Positions 8,147 through 16,317 are shown, counted from the first letter of the stretch. The stretch is 17,524 nt of DNA from B16-G9 sp964400655 (GCA_964400655.1 CAYNVN010000046.1:1-17524); one strand, 5' to 3'. The notes: generated by a model not told the origin, from the letters alone. Program-made: numbers and translations.

Positions 8147-9559
8147 TCAAACTGCTGTTAAAAGGGGTTTAGGTTTTATAATTTCCGGAAACATTTCCAT
8201 AAAATGGGCAAAAAACAGCTGTCGTATCAACAGTCGTTTGTATTGAACGCTGCCCCTTATGTCGCTGATGGGACTGATCTCCTTTTGGATAATCGTTTCT
8301 GCCGCCAACAGGGTGTCGGTGTTAAGTTCTTTGCCGGTCAAAAAATCCGAAGTTTCCATTAACAGCGAAGGTACGGGGCCGATACCGCCTGCCGATAAAA
8401 GGGCTTTATGAATAATATTACCGTCGGTTTTAACCGTAATGGCACTGTTTACGCTGGCAATATCCAGATGGAGCCGTTTGCTTACCTTTTCAAAATTGAA
8501 ACTTGTATCTGTTTCAGGCAGATTAAATTCTACGGTTATTATTTCCTCGTTCCTTTGCAGGTCAGTTTTTTTATAATCAATAAAGAAATCCTTTAATTTA
8601 ACTTTTCGCTTTTTACCGCTTTTATTTTGAAGTGTTAGCATGGCATCAAGTGCAAGAAAAAAGATGCTCATGTCGCCAATGGGGGAGGCATTCACAAAAT
8701 TACCGGCCAGTGTGGCTGTGTTGCGTATTTGTTCCGAAGAAACAAGTTTAAACCATTGTTTTAGTTTTGGAAAGTGCTGTTTCATGGTGCCGTTGTTAAT
8801 CAAATCGTTAACCGTAGCAGAAGCGCCGAGAACAAGACTGTTGCCGGTTTGTTTTATTTGCTTCAATGCCTTTTTGTCGGCTTTTAAATCGAGGGCCGAA
8901 ATTTTAACGATGTTTGCTTTTTGGACCATCAGGTCCGTACCGCCGCCAATGATCAGGTCGGGTTCCGCATTGGCGGGTTTAGCCCGGTCAATGGATTTCA
9001 GTCTTTGTGGAATGGTTTTGAAATATTCGGGAACAAATTTGTGTTCCGACAGCCATTCAATTTCCCGGTTTTTGTCTTTGTTTTCCAATAAAGCGGCAAC
9101 GTTAATTGCGGCTTTTTCAATCGATTTGTATCCGGTGCAGCGGCAAATGTTACCTGCTATGGATGCAATGGCAGCAGGTTTGGCACCTGCATCATTACCC
9201 AAACTGTATCCGGTAAGCGAAATAATAAACCCGGGGGTGCAAAACCCGCATTGTGTTCCGGCGTTGTCAATAATCTCTTTTTGAACCGGTGTTAAATCGT
9301 TATTGTTTAACCCTTCGATTGTAACAATATGTTTTCCGTGCACATTGCCAAGGGGTGTTAAGCATGATACAATGGTACGGTAGCTGACCTTTTCGTCTTT
9401 TATTTCTCCTTCCAAAACCGTACATGCACCGCAATCACCCTCTTTACAGCCCGATTTGGTTCCTTTCAGTCCTGCTTCGTTTCTGATGTAGTTAAGCAGC
9501 GACATACCTGCGGGAGCATCGGTTTTAATCAGCCGGTTGTTTAATATAAATGTTATCAC
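8147..9559 (-). CDS. xdhA: Xanthine dehydrogenase, iron-sulfur and FAD subunit XdhA
   Basis: Electron-transfer subunit that carries electrons from the molybdenum site of XdhB through two [2Fe-2S] clusters to FAD and then usually to NAD+. The 470 residues match the R. capsulatus XdhA architecture and length (about 462). The plant-type ferredoxin domain has Cys38, Cys43, Cys46 and Cys66; the second cluster domain has QCGFC (Cys104, Cys107) and CRC (Cys139, Cys141). The FAD domain (about 180-350) has IIGGGTDLM at 203-211 and NTATLAGNFVNASPIGD at 280-296. A CO-dehydrogenase-flavoprotein-type C-terminal domain follows (about 355-460). The start is GTG; no ATG is available upstream, and only a short leader separates it from the promoter at 9580-9609. 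xdhB follows after 47 bases. Confidence 0.95.
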   Translation of the reverse strand: MITFILNNRLIKTDAPAGMSLLNYIRNEAGLKGTKSGCKEGDCGACTVLEGEIKDEKVSYRTIVSCLTPLGNVHGKHIVTIEGLNNNDLTPVQKEIIDNAGTQCGFCTPGFIISLTGYSLGNDAGAKPAAIASIAGNICRCTGYKSIEKAAINVAALLENKDKNREIEWLSEHKFVPEYFKTIPQRLKSIDRAKPANAEPDLIIGGGTDLMVQKANIVKISALDLKADKKALKQIKQTGNSLVLGASATVNDLINNGTMKQHFPKLKQWFKLVSSEQIRNTATLAGNFVNASPIGDMSIFFLALDAMLTLQNKSGKKRKVKLKDFFIDYKKTDLQRNEEIITVEFNLPETDTSFNFEKVSKRLHLDIASVNSAITVKTDGNIIHKALLSAGGIGPVPSLLMETSDFLTGKELNTDTLLAAETIIQKEISPISDIRGSVQYKRLLIRQLFFAHFMEMFPEIIKPKPLLTAV

Positions 9560-9579
9560 GATGATTTGTTTTTAACCTG

Positions 9580-9609
9580 TAAAGATAGAAAATATTGACT
9601 GTTGCGCAA
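9580..9609 (-). promoter_or_regulatory. Promoter for xdhA-xdhB
   Basis: Read on the minus strand, TTG (9609-9607) is followed by 19 bases and then TATCTTTA (9587-9580), seven of eight matches to TAnnTTTG. The spacing is right for the Bacteroidota primary sigma factor. Transcription would start about 15 bases before the GTG of xdhA. Confidence 0.5.
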
Positions 9610-9658
9610 CTGTTGATAAAGTTCCGTCGGCTTTTAGCCGCTGTTTCGTTCAAATGGT

Positions 9659-9666
9659 TAATTTTG
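9659..9666 (+). promoter_or_regulatory. Candidate -7 box for the cyclophilin gene
   Basis: TAATTTTG is an exact match to TAnnTTTG, 34 bases before the preferred ATG at 9701. The upstream element is poor (TTTT at 9632-9635 with a 23-base spacer). It is divergent from the xdhA promoter. Confidence 0.4.
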
Positions 9667-9700
9667 ACTTTAAAGATGTTGTGGTACCAAAATGTTGATT

Positions 9701-10339
9701 ATGAAAAAATATTTTACATCCTTTTTGTTGATTTTGTTTTTTTTATCTGCTTGTCATCCGGTAAAAAATCCGGTGGTTACCATAAAAACCGAAAAGGGTG
9801 ATATTGTGGTGGAACTTTATCCCAACAAAGCGCCTTTTACCGTATATAATTTTTTACGGTATGTGGATGAGAACCGCTTTGAGGGAGCCGCTTTTTACCG
9901 AACGGTCAGGCAGGATAATCAACCCGATAACGATATTAAAATAGCGGTTATTCAGGGTGGTTTGTTTGAGGATAATCATCCGCAGGCTTTGCCACCCATT
10001 CCTCATGAAACAACAAAAAAAACAGGAATCAAACATCTTGACGGAACCATATCGATGGCACGTAACGAACCGGGGACAGCTTCAAGCGAGTTTTTTATTT
10101 GTATTGGAGATCAGCCTCAGTTGGATTATGGCGGCAAACGAAATCCCGACGGACAGGGATTTGCCGCTTTTGGAAGGGTAATTAAGGGAATGGATGTGGT
10201 GCACAAGATACACAGGTCGCCTGCCGATGGTCAATGGCTTAATCCAAAAATAAAGATCACGGGTGTTAAAGGCGACAGGGAGCACCTGTTAACGGTTTTT
10301 GAGAACTGGGTTCCTGCCGGGAGTAAAAAAAAGCGGTAG
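9701..10339 (+). CDS. Cyclophilin-type peptidyl-prolyl isomerase, lipoprotein
   Basis: Envelope-located prolyl cis-trans isomerase that would help fold exported proteins. The product (212 residues from the ATG at 9701) begins with a lipoprotein signal peptide: Lys2-Lys3, a hydrophobic core, and lipobox LSAC with Cys18 as the lipidated residue. The cyclophilin domain runs from about 25 to 195: KTEKGDIVVELYPNKAPFTV at 29-48, the catalytic Arg67 in FYRTV, the ISMAR strand, the GTASSEFFI segment (canonical GTNGSQFFI with changes) and the FGRVIKGMDVV strand. The Gln usually found before FFI is Glu130 here, so activity may differ. An ATG nine bases upstream (9692) is possible, but 9701 gives the more standard MKK start. 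The gene is divergent from xdhA and 80 bases upstream of purB. Confidence 0.9.
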   Translation: MKKYFTSFLLILFFLSACHPVKNPVVTIKTEKGDIVVELYPNKAPFTVYNFLRYVDENRFEGAAFYRTVRQDNQPDNDIKIAVIQGGLFEDNHPQALPPIPHETTKKTGIKHLDGTISMARNEPGTASSEFFICIGDQPQLDYGGKRNPDGQGFAAFGRVIKGMDVVHKIHRSPADGQWLNPKIKITGVKGDREHLLTVFENWVPAGSKKKR

Positions 10340-10392
10340 ATGGTGCCGTGTGGTTTGCTTAATTATTTATTCAGGGGTCTCTTATTCTTTCT

Positions 10393-10400
10393 TACTTTTG
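10393..10400 (+). promoter_or_regulatory. Candidate -7 box for purB
   Basis: TACTTTTG is an exact fit to TAnnTTTG and ends 19 bases before the purB ATG. The same eight bases form the -7 box of the stronger promoter at 14987-15017. No good TTTG lies at the expected distance upstream. Confidence 0.45.
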
Positions 10401-10419
10401 TCTGCAAATTAAATAATAT

Positions 10420-11772
10420 ATGAATTTATCACCGTTAACAGCCGTAACGCCCATCGACGGAAGGTATTACGGTAAAACCGAGCCGCTCTCGGAATATTTT
10501 TCGGAATATGCCCTTTTTAAATACAGGGTAATGACCGAAACAGAGTATTTTATTGCATTAACCGAAATTCCGCTGCCCGGCTTAAAAAGTTTTGATAAAA
10601 AGTTTATACCTAAACTAAGAAGTATTTACAGGAAATTCTCGGTTGAAGATGCGCAAAGCATTAAGGATATAGAAAAGGTTACCAATCACGATGTAAAAGC
10701 GGTTGAGTACTTTATTAAGGATAAGTTCGACAAGCTGGGACTGCAGTCGTTTAAAGAGTTTATCCATTTCGGACTTACATCGCAGGATATTAACAATACG
10801 GCGGTTCCGGTATCTATGAAAGACGCGCACGAAAAGGTATTGTTTCCGGAGTTGATGAAGTTGCAGGATAAACTTGTTGCGCTTGCCCGTTCGTGGAAAG
10901 ATGTTTCGATGCTTGCCCGTACACACGGACAGCCCGCTTCGCCAACAAAACTGGGGAAAGAAATATTTGTTTTTGTGGAGCGGCTGAACAATCAGTTTGC
11001 TTTGCTGAGTGAAATTCCATGGTCGGGAAAATTTGGTGGTGCCACGGGAAATATGAATGCGCACGTTGTGGCCTATCCTGAAATTGACTGGAAATCGTTT
11101 GCCAATAATTTTCTGAAAGAAAAACTTAAGATTGCCCGTCAGCAAACCACAACACAAATTGAACATTACGATTTGATGGCAGCCTATCTGCATAATCTGT
11201 CGCGGATAAATACGATTTTAATTGACTTGAGTCGCGACATATGGCTTTATGTTTCGATGGACTATTTCAAGCAAAAGATAAAAAAGGGCGAGGTGGGTTC
11301 ATCGGCCATGCCTCATAAGGTCAACCCCATTGATTTTGAAAATGCCGAAGGAAATCTTGGGATGGCCAACTCGTTTTTACATTTTCTTGCCGAAAAATTA
11401 CCGGTATCCCGGCTGCAGCGCGATTTAACCGATTCGACCGTAACACGTAACATGGGGGTACCCGTAGGATATATGATGATTGCCATTCAGTCGTTATTGA
11501 AAGGGCTGGATAAATTGATACTTAATGAAGAGAAGCTCGAAACCGATTTGGAAAACAATTGGGCGGTGGTGGCCGAAGCCATTCAAACCGTTTTACGGCG
11601 CGAAAATTATCCCAATCCGTACGAAGCTTTAAAAGAGCTTACCCGTACCAACGAAAAGGTTACCCGCGAAAGTCTGCACAGGTTTATTGATGACTTAAAG
11701 GTTTCAGATAAAATAAAGCATGAACTTAAAGCAATAACCCCGCACAATTACACGGGACTGAAAGCGTTTTAA
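10420..11772 (+). CDS. purB: Adenylosuccinate lyase
   Basis: Cytosolic enzyme of the fumarase/aspartase superfamily with two roles in purine synthesis: it splits SAICAR to AICAR plus fumarate, and adenylosuccinate to AMP plus fumarate. The 450 residues follow the E. coli PurB type (about 456) from end to end. Landmarks are the N-terminal LTAVTPIDGRY, TNHDVKAVEYF (88-98), the catalytic His169 in RTHGQPASP, and TTTQIEHYD (243-251). The superfamily signature GSSAMPHKVNP is at 293-303, with the flexible-loop catalytic Ser at 294/295, and LPVSRLQRDLTDSTVTRN lies at 327-344. No key residue is missing. It has its own -7 box and a possible terminator at 11794-11823, so it is probably transcribed alone or with the preceding cyclophilin gene. 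Confidence 0.97.
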   Translation: MNLSPLTAVTPIDGRYYGKTEPLSEYFSEYALFKYRVMTETEYFIALTEIPLPGLKSFDKKFIPKLRSIYRKFSVEDAQSIKDIEKVTNHDVKAVEYFIKDKFDKLGLQSFKEFIHFGLTSQDINNTAVPVSMKDAHEKVLFPELMKLQDKLVALARSWKDVSMLARTHGQPASPTKLGKEIFVFVERLNNQFALLSEIPWSGKFGGATGNMNAHVVAYPEIDWKSFANNFLKEKLKIARQQTTTQIEHYDLMAAYLHNLSRINTILIDLSRDIWLYVSMDYFKQKIKKGEVGSSAMPHKVNPIDFENAEGNLGMANSFLHFLAEKLPVSRLQRDLTDSTVTRNMGVPVGYMMIAIQSLLKGLDKLILNEEKLETDLENNWAVVAEAIQTVLRRENYPNPYEALKELTRTNEKVTRESLHRFIDDLKVSDKIKHELKAITPHNYTGLKAF

Positions 11773-11793
11773 AGGGGAGGAAGTTTTTGAAAG

Positions 11794-11823
11794 AGATGAG
11801 GTGATTTGATAACCATCTTTTTT
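11794..11823 (+). terminator. Probable terminator after purB
   Basis: AGAT pairs with ATCT and GGT pairs with ACC, with a two-base bulge (GA) between the two helices and a nine-base loop, followed by five more T. It is 21 bases past the purB stop. The stem is short, so this is only a moderate candidate. Confidence 0.4.
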
Positions 11824-11923
11824 AATTTGAGTGCAAAATTGTCGAGTTATGAACTGTTTTTAATCTAGAAAAGGTAAATAAAATTAAAAGTTCTCCATGT
11901 AAATATAAGGTTTGCTTGAATTT

Positions 11924-12988
11924 ATGAGTGGTATCATTGACAATAACGAGTATAAAAACTGGATTGGTGAAATAAAAGAGCTTATTCAAAGTAAGCAGAT
12001 TAAGGCAGCTATAGCAGTTAATAAAGAGCTGATAAATTTATACTGGCAACTGGGAAAATCTATTGCTGAAAAGGTTAATACATCACTTTGGGGAACCTCA
12101 GTTGTAGAACAATTGTCGCATGATTTGAAAAAGGAGTTTCCCCGTCAAAAAGGTTTTTCTCGTAGTAATTTGTTCTCTATGAAAAAATTATACGAGTTTT
12201 ATTCAGCTTCGGATAGGGATGCTGAAAAAATCCAACAACTTGTTGGACAAATCCCCTGGGGCCATAATGTTATAATTATTACAAAAACGAATGAAGTAGA
12301 AGAGGCTTTTTTTTATATTGAAAAAACCATTGAAAATAACTGGTCTCGCGCGGTTTTGTTACATCAAATCGAGATGGGATTTTACCGAAGAAAAGGTAAA
12401 GCAATAACTAATTTTCCGCATACATTACCAAAACCGTATTCGGAATTGGCAAATGAAACATTGAAAGATCCGTATAAATTTGATTTTTTAACTCTTCAGG
12501 AAAAAGCAGTAGAAAAAGATATTGAAAATCAGTTGGTAAAACATATTACATCATTTTTACTTGAATTGGGAAAAGGTTTTTCGTTTGTTGGTCAACAGGT
12601 TCCGATTAAAATTGATAATAAAGATTTTTATATTGATTTATTGTTTTATCACATTAAATTAAAATGCTATGTGGTTATTGAATTGAAAGCAATAGAATTT
12701 AAAGCCGAGTTTGCAGGTAAAATGAATTTATATTTGTCGGCTGTTGATGATTCTTTGAAGACAGAAAATGAAAATCCTACCATAGGAATATTACTTTGCA
12801 AATCAAAATCGAAAATAATGGCTGAATATGCGCTTAGGGGAATGTCGCAGCCGATTGGAATAGCGGAATATGAAATTAATAAGGTGCTATCTGAAGATAT
12901 CATGTCGGAGTTGCCGACAATTGAAGAAATAGAAAAGGCTACCGGAAAGGCTATGGAAAGTAATTCTTTTGCAGGGGAAAGCCAATAA
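11924..12988 (+). CDS. PD-(D/E)XK nuclease family protein, YhcG/DUF1016 type
   Basis: Predicted DNA-processing nuclease of the YhcG (DUF1016) family; the biological role is not established. From the ATG at 11924 it has 354 residues in two domains. The N-terminal helical domain (about 8-165) carries the family pattern INLYWQLGKSI, the FPRQKGFSRSNLFSMKKLYEFY stretch split around residues 73-93, and IPWGHNVIII (110-119). The C-terminal nuclease domain (about 180-330) has the catalytic pattern Asp238 (YIDLLFYH) and Glu253-x-Lys255 (VIELKA). A TTG four codons upstream is a weaker start choice. Base composition is strikingly AT-rich: 12601-12660 has 9 G or C in 60, against 29 in 60 at 11281-11340 in purB. 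This suggests recent acquisition. No restriction-modification partner gene is next to it. Confidence 0.9.
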   Translation: MSGIIDNNEYKNWIGEIKELIQSKQIKAAIAVNKELINLYWQLGKSIAEKVNTSLWGTSVVEQLSHDLKKEFPRQKGFSRSNLFSMKKLYEFYSASDRDAEKIQQLVGQIPWGHNVIIITKTNEVEEAFFYIEKTIENNWSRAVLLHQIEMGFYRRKGKAITNFPHTLPKPYSELANETLKDPYKFDFLTLQEKAVEKDIENQLVKHITSFLLELGKGFSFVGQQVPIKIDNKDFYIDLLFYHIKLKCYVVIELKAIEFKAEFAGKMNLYLSAVDDSLKTENENPTIGILLCKSKSKIMAEYALRGMSQPIGIAEYEINKVLSEDIMSELPTIEEIEKATGKAMESNSFAGESQ

Positions 12989-13068
12989 TTATGGGGATAG
13001 TTAATTAAACGACGATATTTAGTTTTAAAATAATCCTTTACTTAATGTACTTAAATAAGGTGAATTAA

Positions 13069-14889
13069 ATGAAAAAATTTTACAGAGTTCTGGCATATAT
13101 AAAACCCTACCTTGGCTATGCGGGGTTGAATGTTATCTTTAATATACTGACCATTATCTTTTCTCTATTGAATTTCGCCCTGCTGATACCTTTTTTGAAC
13201 CTGCTGTTTGGCGTTAACGAACTGGTTACGGTAAAACCCCAACTTACCTTTTCAACCCAGGGATTACTTGAATACCTTAATTATTATATCAGTCAGATAA
13301 TTATTACGCAGGGCAAGCTGGAGGCGCTGGTGTTTATCTGTATAACCATTTTAATTGCCTTCTTTTTACGCAATTTTGCCCGCTTTTTTGCCATGTATTT
13401 TATGGCTGCCGTTCGCATTGGTGCTGTTCGCGGTATTCGCAACGACATCTATAACAAAATGCTTATTCTGCCCGTGGCATTTTACACACGTCATAAAAAA
13501 GGAGATATTATTGCCCGTGTTACCACCGATGTTCAGGAGGTTGAATATTCAATTATGAATTATCTGGAGATGATTGTGCGCGACCCTGTTACCATTATCG
13601 CCTATTTAATTTTTATGATTAGCCTAAGTGCAAAACTTACGCTTTTTGTTTTGATTATTTTACCTGTAACCGGATTGATAATCGGACAAATAGGAAAAAG
13701 TTTGCGTAAAGAATCTAAAATAGGGCAGAGTAAATTTGCATCCTTGTTATCCATTATTGAGGAGTCGATTTCAGGATTACGTATCATAAAGGCGTTTAAT
13801 GCCATTTCCTATTCCGATAACAAGTTTAAGGAACGGAACCTTGATTATACGAGGACATTGTTAAAGATTTACCGTCGTCGCGACCTCTCATCGCCTTTAA
13901 GCGAGTTTTTGTCGTCGGCAGTGATAGTGGTGGTTTTGTGGTTCGGCGGAAATATGGTGTTGTCGGATACCCCAACCATCAGGGCAGCCGATTTTATTAC
14001 CTACATTGTTGCCTTTTCGCAAATTATACCCCCGGCAAAAACTTTTGCACAGGGCTTTTACAGCATACAAAAGGGAATTGCTTCGGCCGAACGTATTTTT
14101 GAGATTTTGGATGCCGACGAGGAAATTATTGAAAAACCCGATGCCCTGCCCGTTAACGGCTTTAACAGGGATATTGAATTCAGGGAGGTTTATTTCAGAT
14201 ATGAAAAAGAGGATGTACTTAAAAACATCAACCTGAAAATTCCCAAAGGAAAGGTGATAGCCCTGGTGGGTGAATCGGGTGGGGGTAAATCGACCATGGT
14301 TGACCTGTTGCCGCGTTTTTACGATGTTACACGTGGCGAACTGCTGGTGGACGGGGTAAATGTAAAAGAGGTTCGTATTGATCATTTACGCGAACTTATG
14401 GGCATTGTATCGCAGGAGAGCATCCTGTTTAACGATACGATTTTCAATAACATCGCCTTTGGTAAAACAGGGGTTACCGAAGAGGAGGTTATTGCCGCCG
14501 CTAAAGTGGCCAATGCCCACGAGTTTATTATGCAGACGGAAAAAGGGTATCAAACCAATATCGGCGACCGGGGGGCCAAGCTTTCGGGAGGGCAGCGGCA
14601 ACGTTTGAGCATTGCCCGTGCGGTTCTTGCCAATCCGCCCGTTTTAATCCTTGATGAAGCCACCTCCTCGCTGGATACGGAATCGGAAAAGCTGGTTCAG
14701 AATGCACTGTTTAACGTGATGAGGGATCGTACGTCGGTGGTAATCGCTCACAGGTTGTCAACCATTCAGCATGCCGATGAAATAGTTGTTATCAAAAAAG
14801 GCGAGATTGTTGAACGGGGTACACATTCGGGTTTATTGGAGAAAAAAGGAGCCTATTGGAAGCTGTACGAAATGCAATCGTTCAGCTGA
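13069..14889 (+). CDS. ABC transporter, ATP-binding and permease protein (ABCB/MsbA-like)
   Basis: Half-size ABC exporter, expected to act as a homodimer in the inner membrane; the lipid A flippase MsbA is the best-known relative, but the substrate cannot be read from sequence. Of 606 residues, about 1-330 form a six-helix type I exporter domain (helices near 18-45, 85-110, 160-205 and 280-325, the longer stretches being helix pairs). The ATPase domain (about 368-600) is intact: Walker A GESGGGKST at 401-409, Q-loop Gln449, signature LSGGQ at 505-509, Walker B VLILDE with catalytic Glu530, and H-loop His561. Unusually for this window, an SD-like AAGGTGA (13057-13063) precedes the ATG. Upstream is the AT-rich nuclease gene; downstream, after a weak hairpin, is the promoter of the PLP enzyme. 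Confidence 0.93.
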   Translation: MKKFYRVLAYIKPYLGYAGLNVIFNILTIIFSLLNFALLIPFLNLLFGVNELVTVKPQLTFSTQGLLEYLNYYISQIIITQGKLEALVFICITILIAFFLRNFARFFAMYFMAAVRIGAVRGIRNDIYNKMLILPVAFYTRHKKGDIIARVTTDVQEVEYSIMNYLEMIVRDPVTIIAYLIFMISLSAKLTLFVLIILPVTGLIIGQIGKSLRKESKIGQSKFASLLSIIEESISGLRIIKAFNAISYSDNKFKERNLDYTRTLLKIYRRRDLSSPLSEFLSSAVIVVVLWFGGNMVLSDTPTIRAADFITYIVAFSQIIPPAKTFAQGFYSIQKGIASAERIFEILDADEEIIEKPDALPVNGFNRDIEFREVYFRYEKEDVLKNINLKIPKGKVIALVGESGGGKSTMVDLLPRFYDVTRGELLVDGVNVKEVRIDHLRELMGIVSQESILFNDTIFNNIAFGKTGVTEEEVIAAAKVANAHEFIMQTEKGYQTNIGDRGAKLSGGQRQRLSIARAVLANPPVLILDEATSSLDTESEKLVQNALFNVMRDRTSVVIAHRLSTIQHADEIVVIKKGEIVERGTHSGLLEKKGAYWKLYEMQSFS

Positions 14890-14894
14890 TTTAC

Positions 14895-14915
14895 CGGAAT
14901 TACAATTTCCGTTTT
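14895..14915 (+). terminator. Weak hairpin with T run after the ABC transporter gene
   Basis: CGGAA (14895-14899) pairs with TTCCG (14907-14911) around a seven-base loop, followed by four T. It starts 6 bases past the stop codon. The stem and T run are short, so termination would be inefficient. Confidence 0.3.
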
Positions 14916-14986
14916 AAGTAAATATGTGATGGTTTGATTTGTAAAGCACCGGTTTTTTATGATTTAAACCCGCATTTTTAAAATAA

Positions 14987-15017
14987 TTTGTTCAATAAAG
15001 TTAATTCCATACTTTTG
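14987..15017 (+). promoter_or_regulatory. Strong Bacteroidota promoter for the PLP synthase gene
   Basis: TTTG (14987-14990), a 19-base spacer, then TACTTTTG (15010-15017). Both elements and the spacing match the Bacteroidota primary sigma consensus exactly. Transcription would begin about 22 bases before the ATG at 15046. Confidence 0.72.
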
Positions 15018-15045
15018 CAATCTTTCAGAATTAAAACAATTTATA

Positions 15046-16302
15046 ATGGATATTTTTGATAAATGCGTTGTAAACCCCGGCCCGCTTGGTAAATATGCCA
15101 AAGATGCCGAAGGGTATTTTATGTTTCCGAAATTGGAAGGCGAGCTCAGTAATAAGATGATGTTTAACGGAAAAGAGCGTTTGGTTTGGAGTTTGAATAA
15201 TTATCTCGGGCTTGGTAATCATCCCGATGTAAGAGAAGCCGATGCCAAAGCTGCCGCCGAATGGGGACTTGCCTATCCCATGGGAGCCCGTATGATGTCG
15301 GGCCATACCGCTCAGCACGAGCAACTGGAAAATGAACTGGCCGCGTTTGTGAAGCGTGAAAGTGCATATCTTGTTAATTACGGATATCAGGGCATGGTTT
15401 CCATTATTCATTCGCTGGTTGGCCGAAACGATGTAATTGTTTACGACTCGGAAGCTCATGCCTGTATTATCGACGGTATGCGCCTTACCTTCGGAAAGCG
15501 TTTTGTATATCCTCATAACAATATTCAAAACCTTGAAAAACAGTTGGAACGGGCCACAAAACTGGTTAATAAATCGGGCGGCGGTATTTTGGTAATTACC
15601 GAAGGCGTTTACGGTATGTCGGGCGACCTGGGTAAACTGGATGATATTGTGGCTTTAAAGAATAAATTTAATTTCAGACTGCTTATTGATGATGCACACG
15701 GATTTGGAACCATGGGGCCAACGGGTGCAGGTACCGACGAGCATTTTGGTGTTCAGGATGAGGTTGACCTCTATTTCGGTACATTTGCCAAATCAATGGC
15801 GGGTATCGGCGGATTTATTGCCGGAAAAAAAGAGGTGATTAAGTATCTGCAATACAACATGCGGTCGCAGATTTTTGCCAAATCGTTACCGATGCCCATG
15901 GTAATGGGTGCCTTGAAACGTTTGCAGATGTTGCGCGAAGAACCTGAGCATCGCGAAAAGTTGTGGACAATTGTTAATGCTTTGCAAAACGGCCTCAGAG
16001 ATGCGGGCTTTAATCTTGGAAATACCGAATCGCCGGTTACTCCGGTAATTTTAAGCGGTGGCGATGCCGAAGCGGTGGGCGTTACATACGATCTGCGCGA
16101 GAATTTCAACATCTTTTGCTCCATTGTAATCTATCCGGTTGTTCCTAAAGATGTTATTCTGTTGCGACTGATACCTACGGCCATGCACACCCTCGAAGAT
16201 GTTGAATTTACCATTGATGCCTTTAAGAGCATTCGCGATAACCTTGAAAACAAGGTTTATTCAACCATGGATATAGAAAAGGTATTTGCTAAAATTCAAT
16301 AA
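15046..16302 (+). CDS. PLP-dependent alpha-oxoamine synthase (serine palmitoyltransferase/cysteate acyltransferase-like)
   Basis: Fold-type I PLP enzyme of the alpha-oxoamine synthase family, which joins an amino acid to an acyl thioester with loss of CO2. Relatives are serine palmitoyltransferase (sphingolipids), cysteate fatty acyltransferase (capnine/sulfonolipids of gliding Bacteroidota), AONS (biotin) and KBL. The 418 residues include His138 (SEAHACIIDG), which stacks on PLP, Asp215 and His218 (LIDDAHGFG), and the Schiff-base Lys249 in GTFAKSMAGIGGF. The N-terminus (GPLGKYAKDAEGYFMFPKLEG) and the PMGARMMSGHT segment (79-88) differ from the Bacteroides serine palmitoyltransferase I recall and resemble a second Bacteroidota subfamily. 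No biotin gene is nearby, so a lipid role is favoured by inference; the amino-acid substrate is undetermined. It has its own promoter and a strong terminator. Confidence 0.88.
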   Translation: MDIFDKCVVNPGPLGKYAKDAEGYFMFPKLEGELSNKMMFNGKERLVWSLNNYLGLGNHPDVREADAKAAAEWGLAYPMGARMMSGHTAQHEQLENELAAFVKRESAYLVNYGYQGMVSIIHSLVGRNDVIVYDSEAHACIIDGMRLTFGKRFVYPHNNIQNLEKQLERATKLVNKSGGGILVITEGVYGMSGDLGKLDDIVALKNKFNFRLLIDDAHGFGTMGPTGAGTDEHFGVQDEVDLYFGTFAKSMAGIGGFIAGKKEVIKYLQYNMRSQIFAKSLPMPMVMGALKRLQMLREEPEHREKLWTIVNALQNGLRDAGFNLGNTESPVTPVILSGGDAEAVGVTYDLRENFNIFCSIVIYPVVPKDVILLRLIPTAMHTLEDVEFTIDAFKSIRDNLENKVYSTMDIEKVFAKIQ

Positions 16303-16317
16303 ATTAACAAAAAGTTT

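Noticed and set aside
8100..8150. TTG start for xdhB overlapping the xdhA stop
   Set aside because: The added 17 residues are encoded almost wholly by the heptamer repeat; homology to xanthine dehydrogenases begins only after the ATG at 8099.
8640..9284. Antisense frame of 214 codons inside xdhA
   Set aside because: Shadow of a strongly supported gene on the other strand; similar long antisense frames occur in lepB (3844-4416) and the PLP synthase gene (15031-15528), and none shows protein family features.
15046..16302. Calling the PLP enzyme bioF (biotin) or kbl (threonine breakdown)
   Set aside because: No biotin or tdh genes are adjacent, and the N-terminal and active-site-flanking segments resemble a Bacteroidota lipid-type subgroup; family-level naming is safer.
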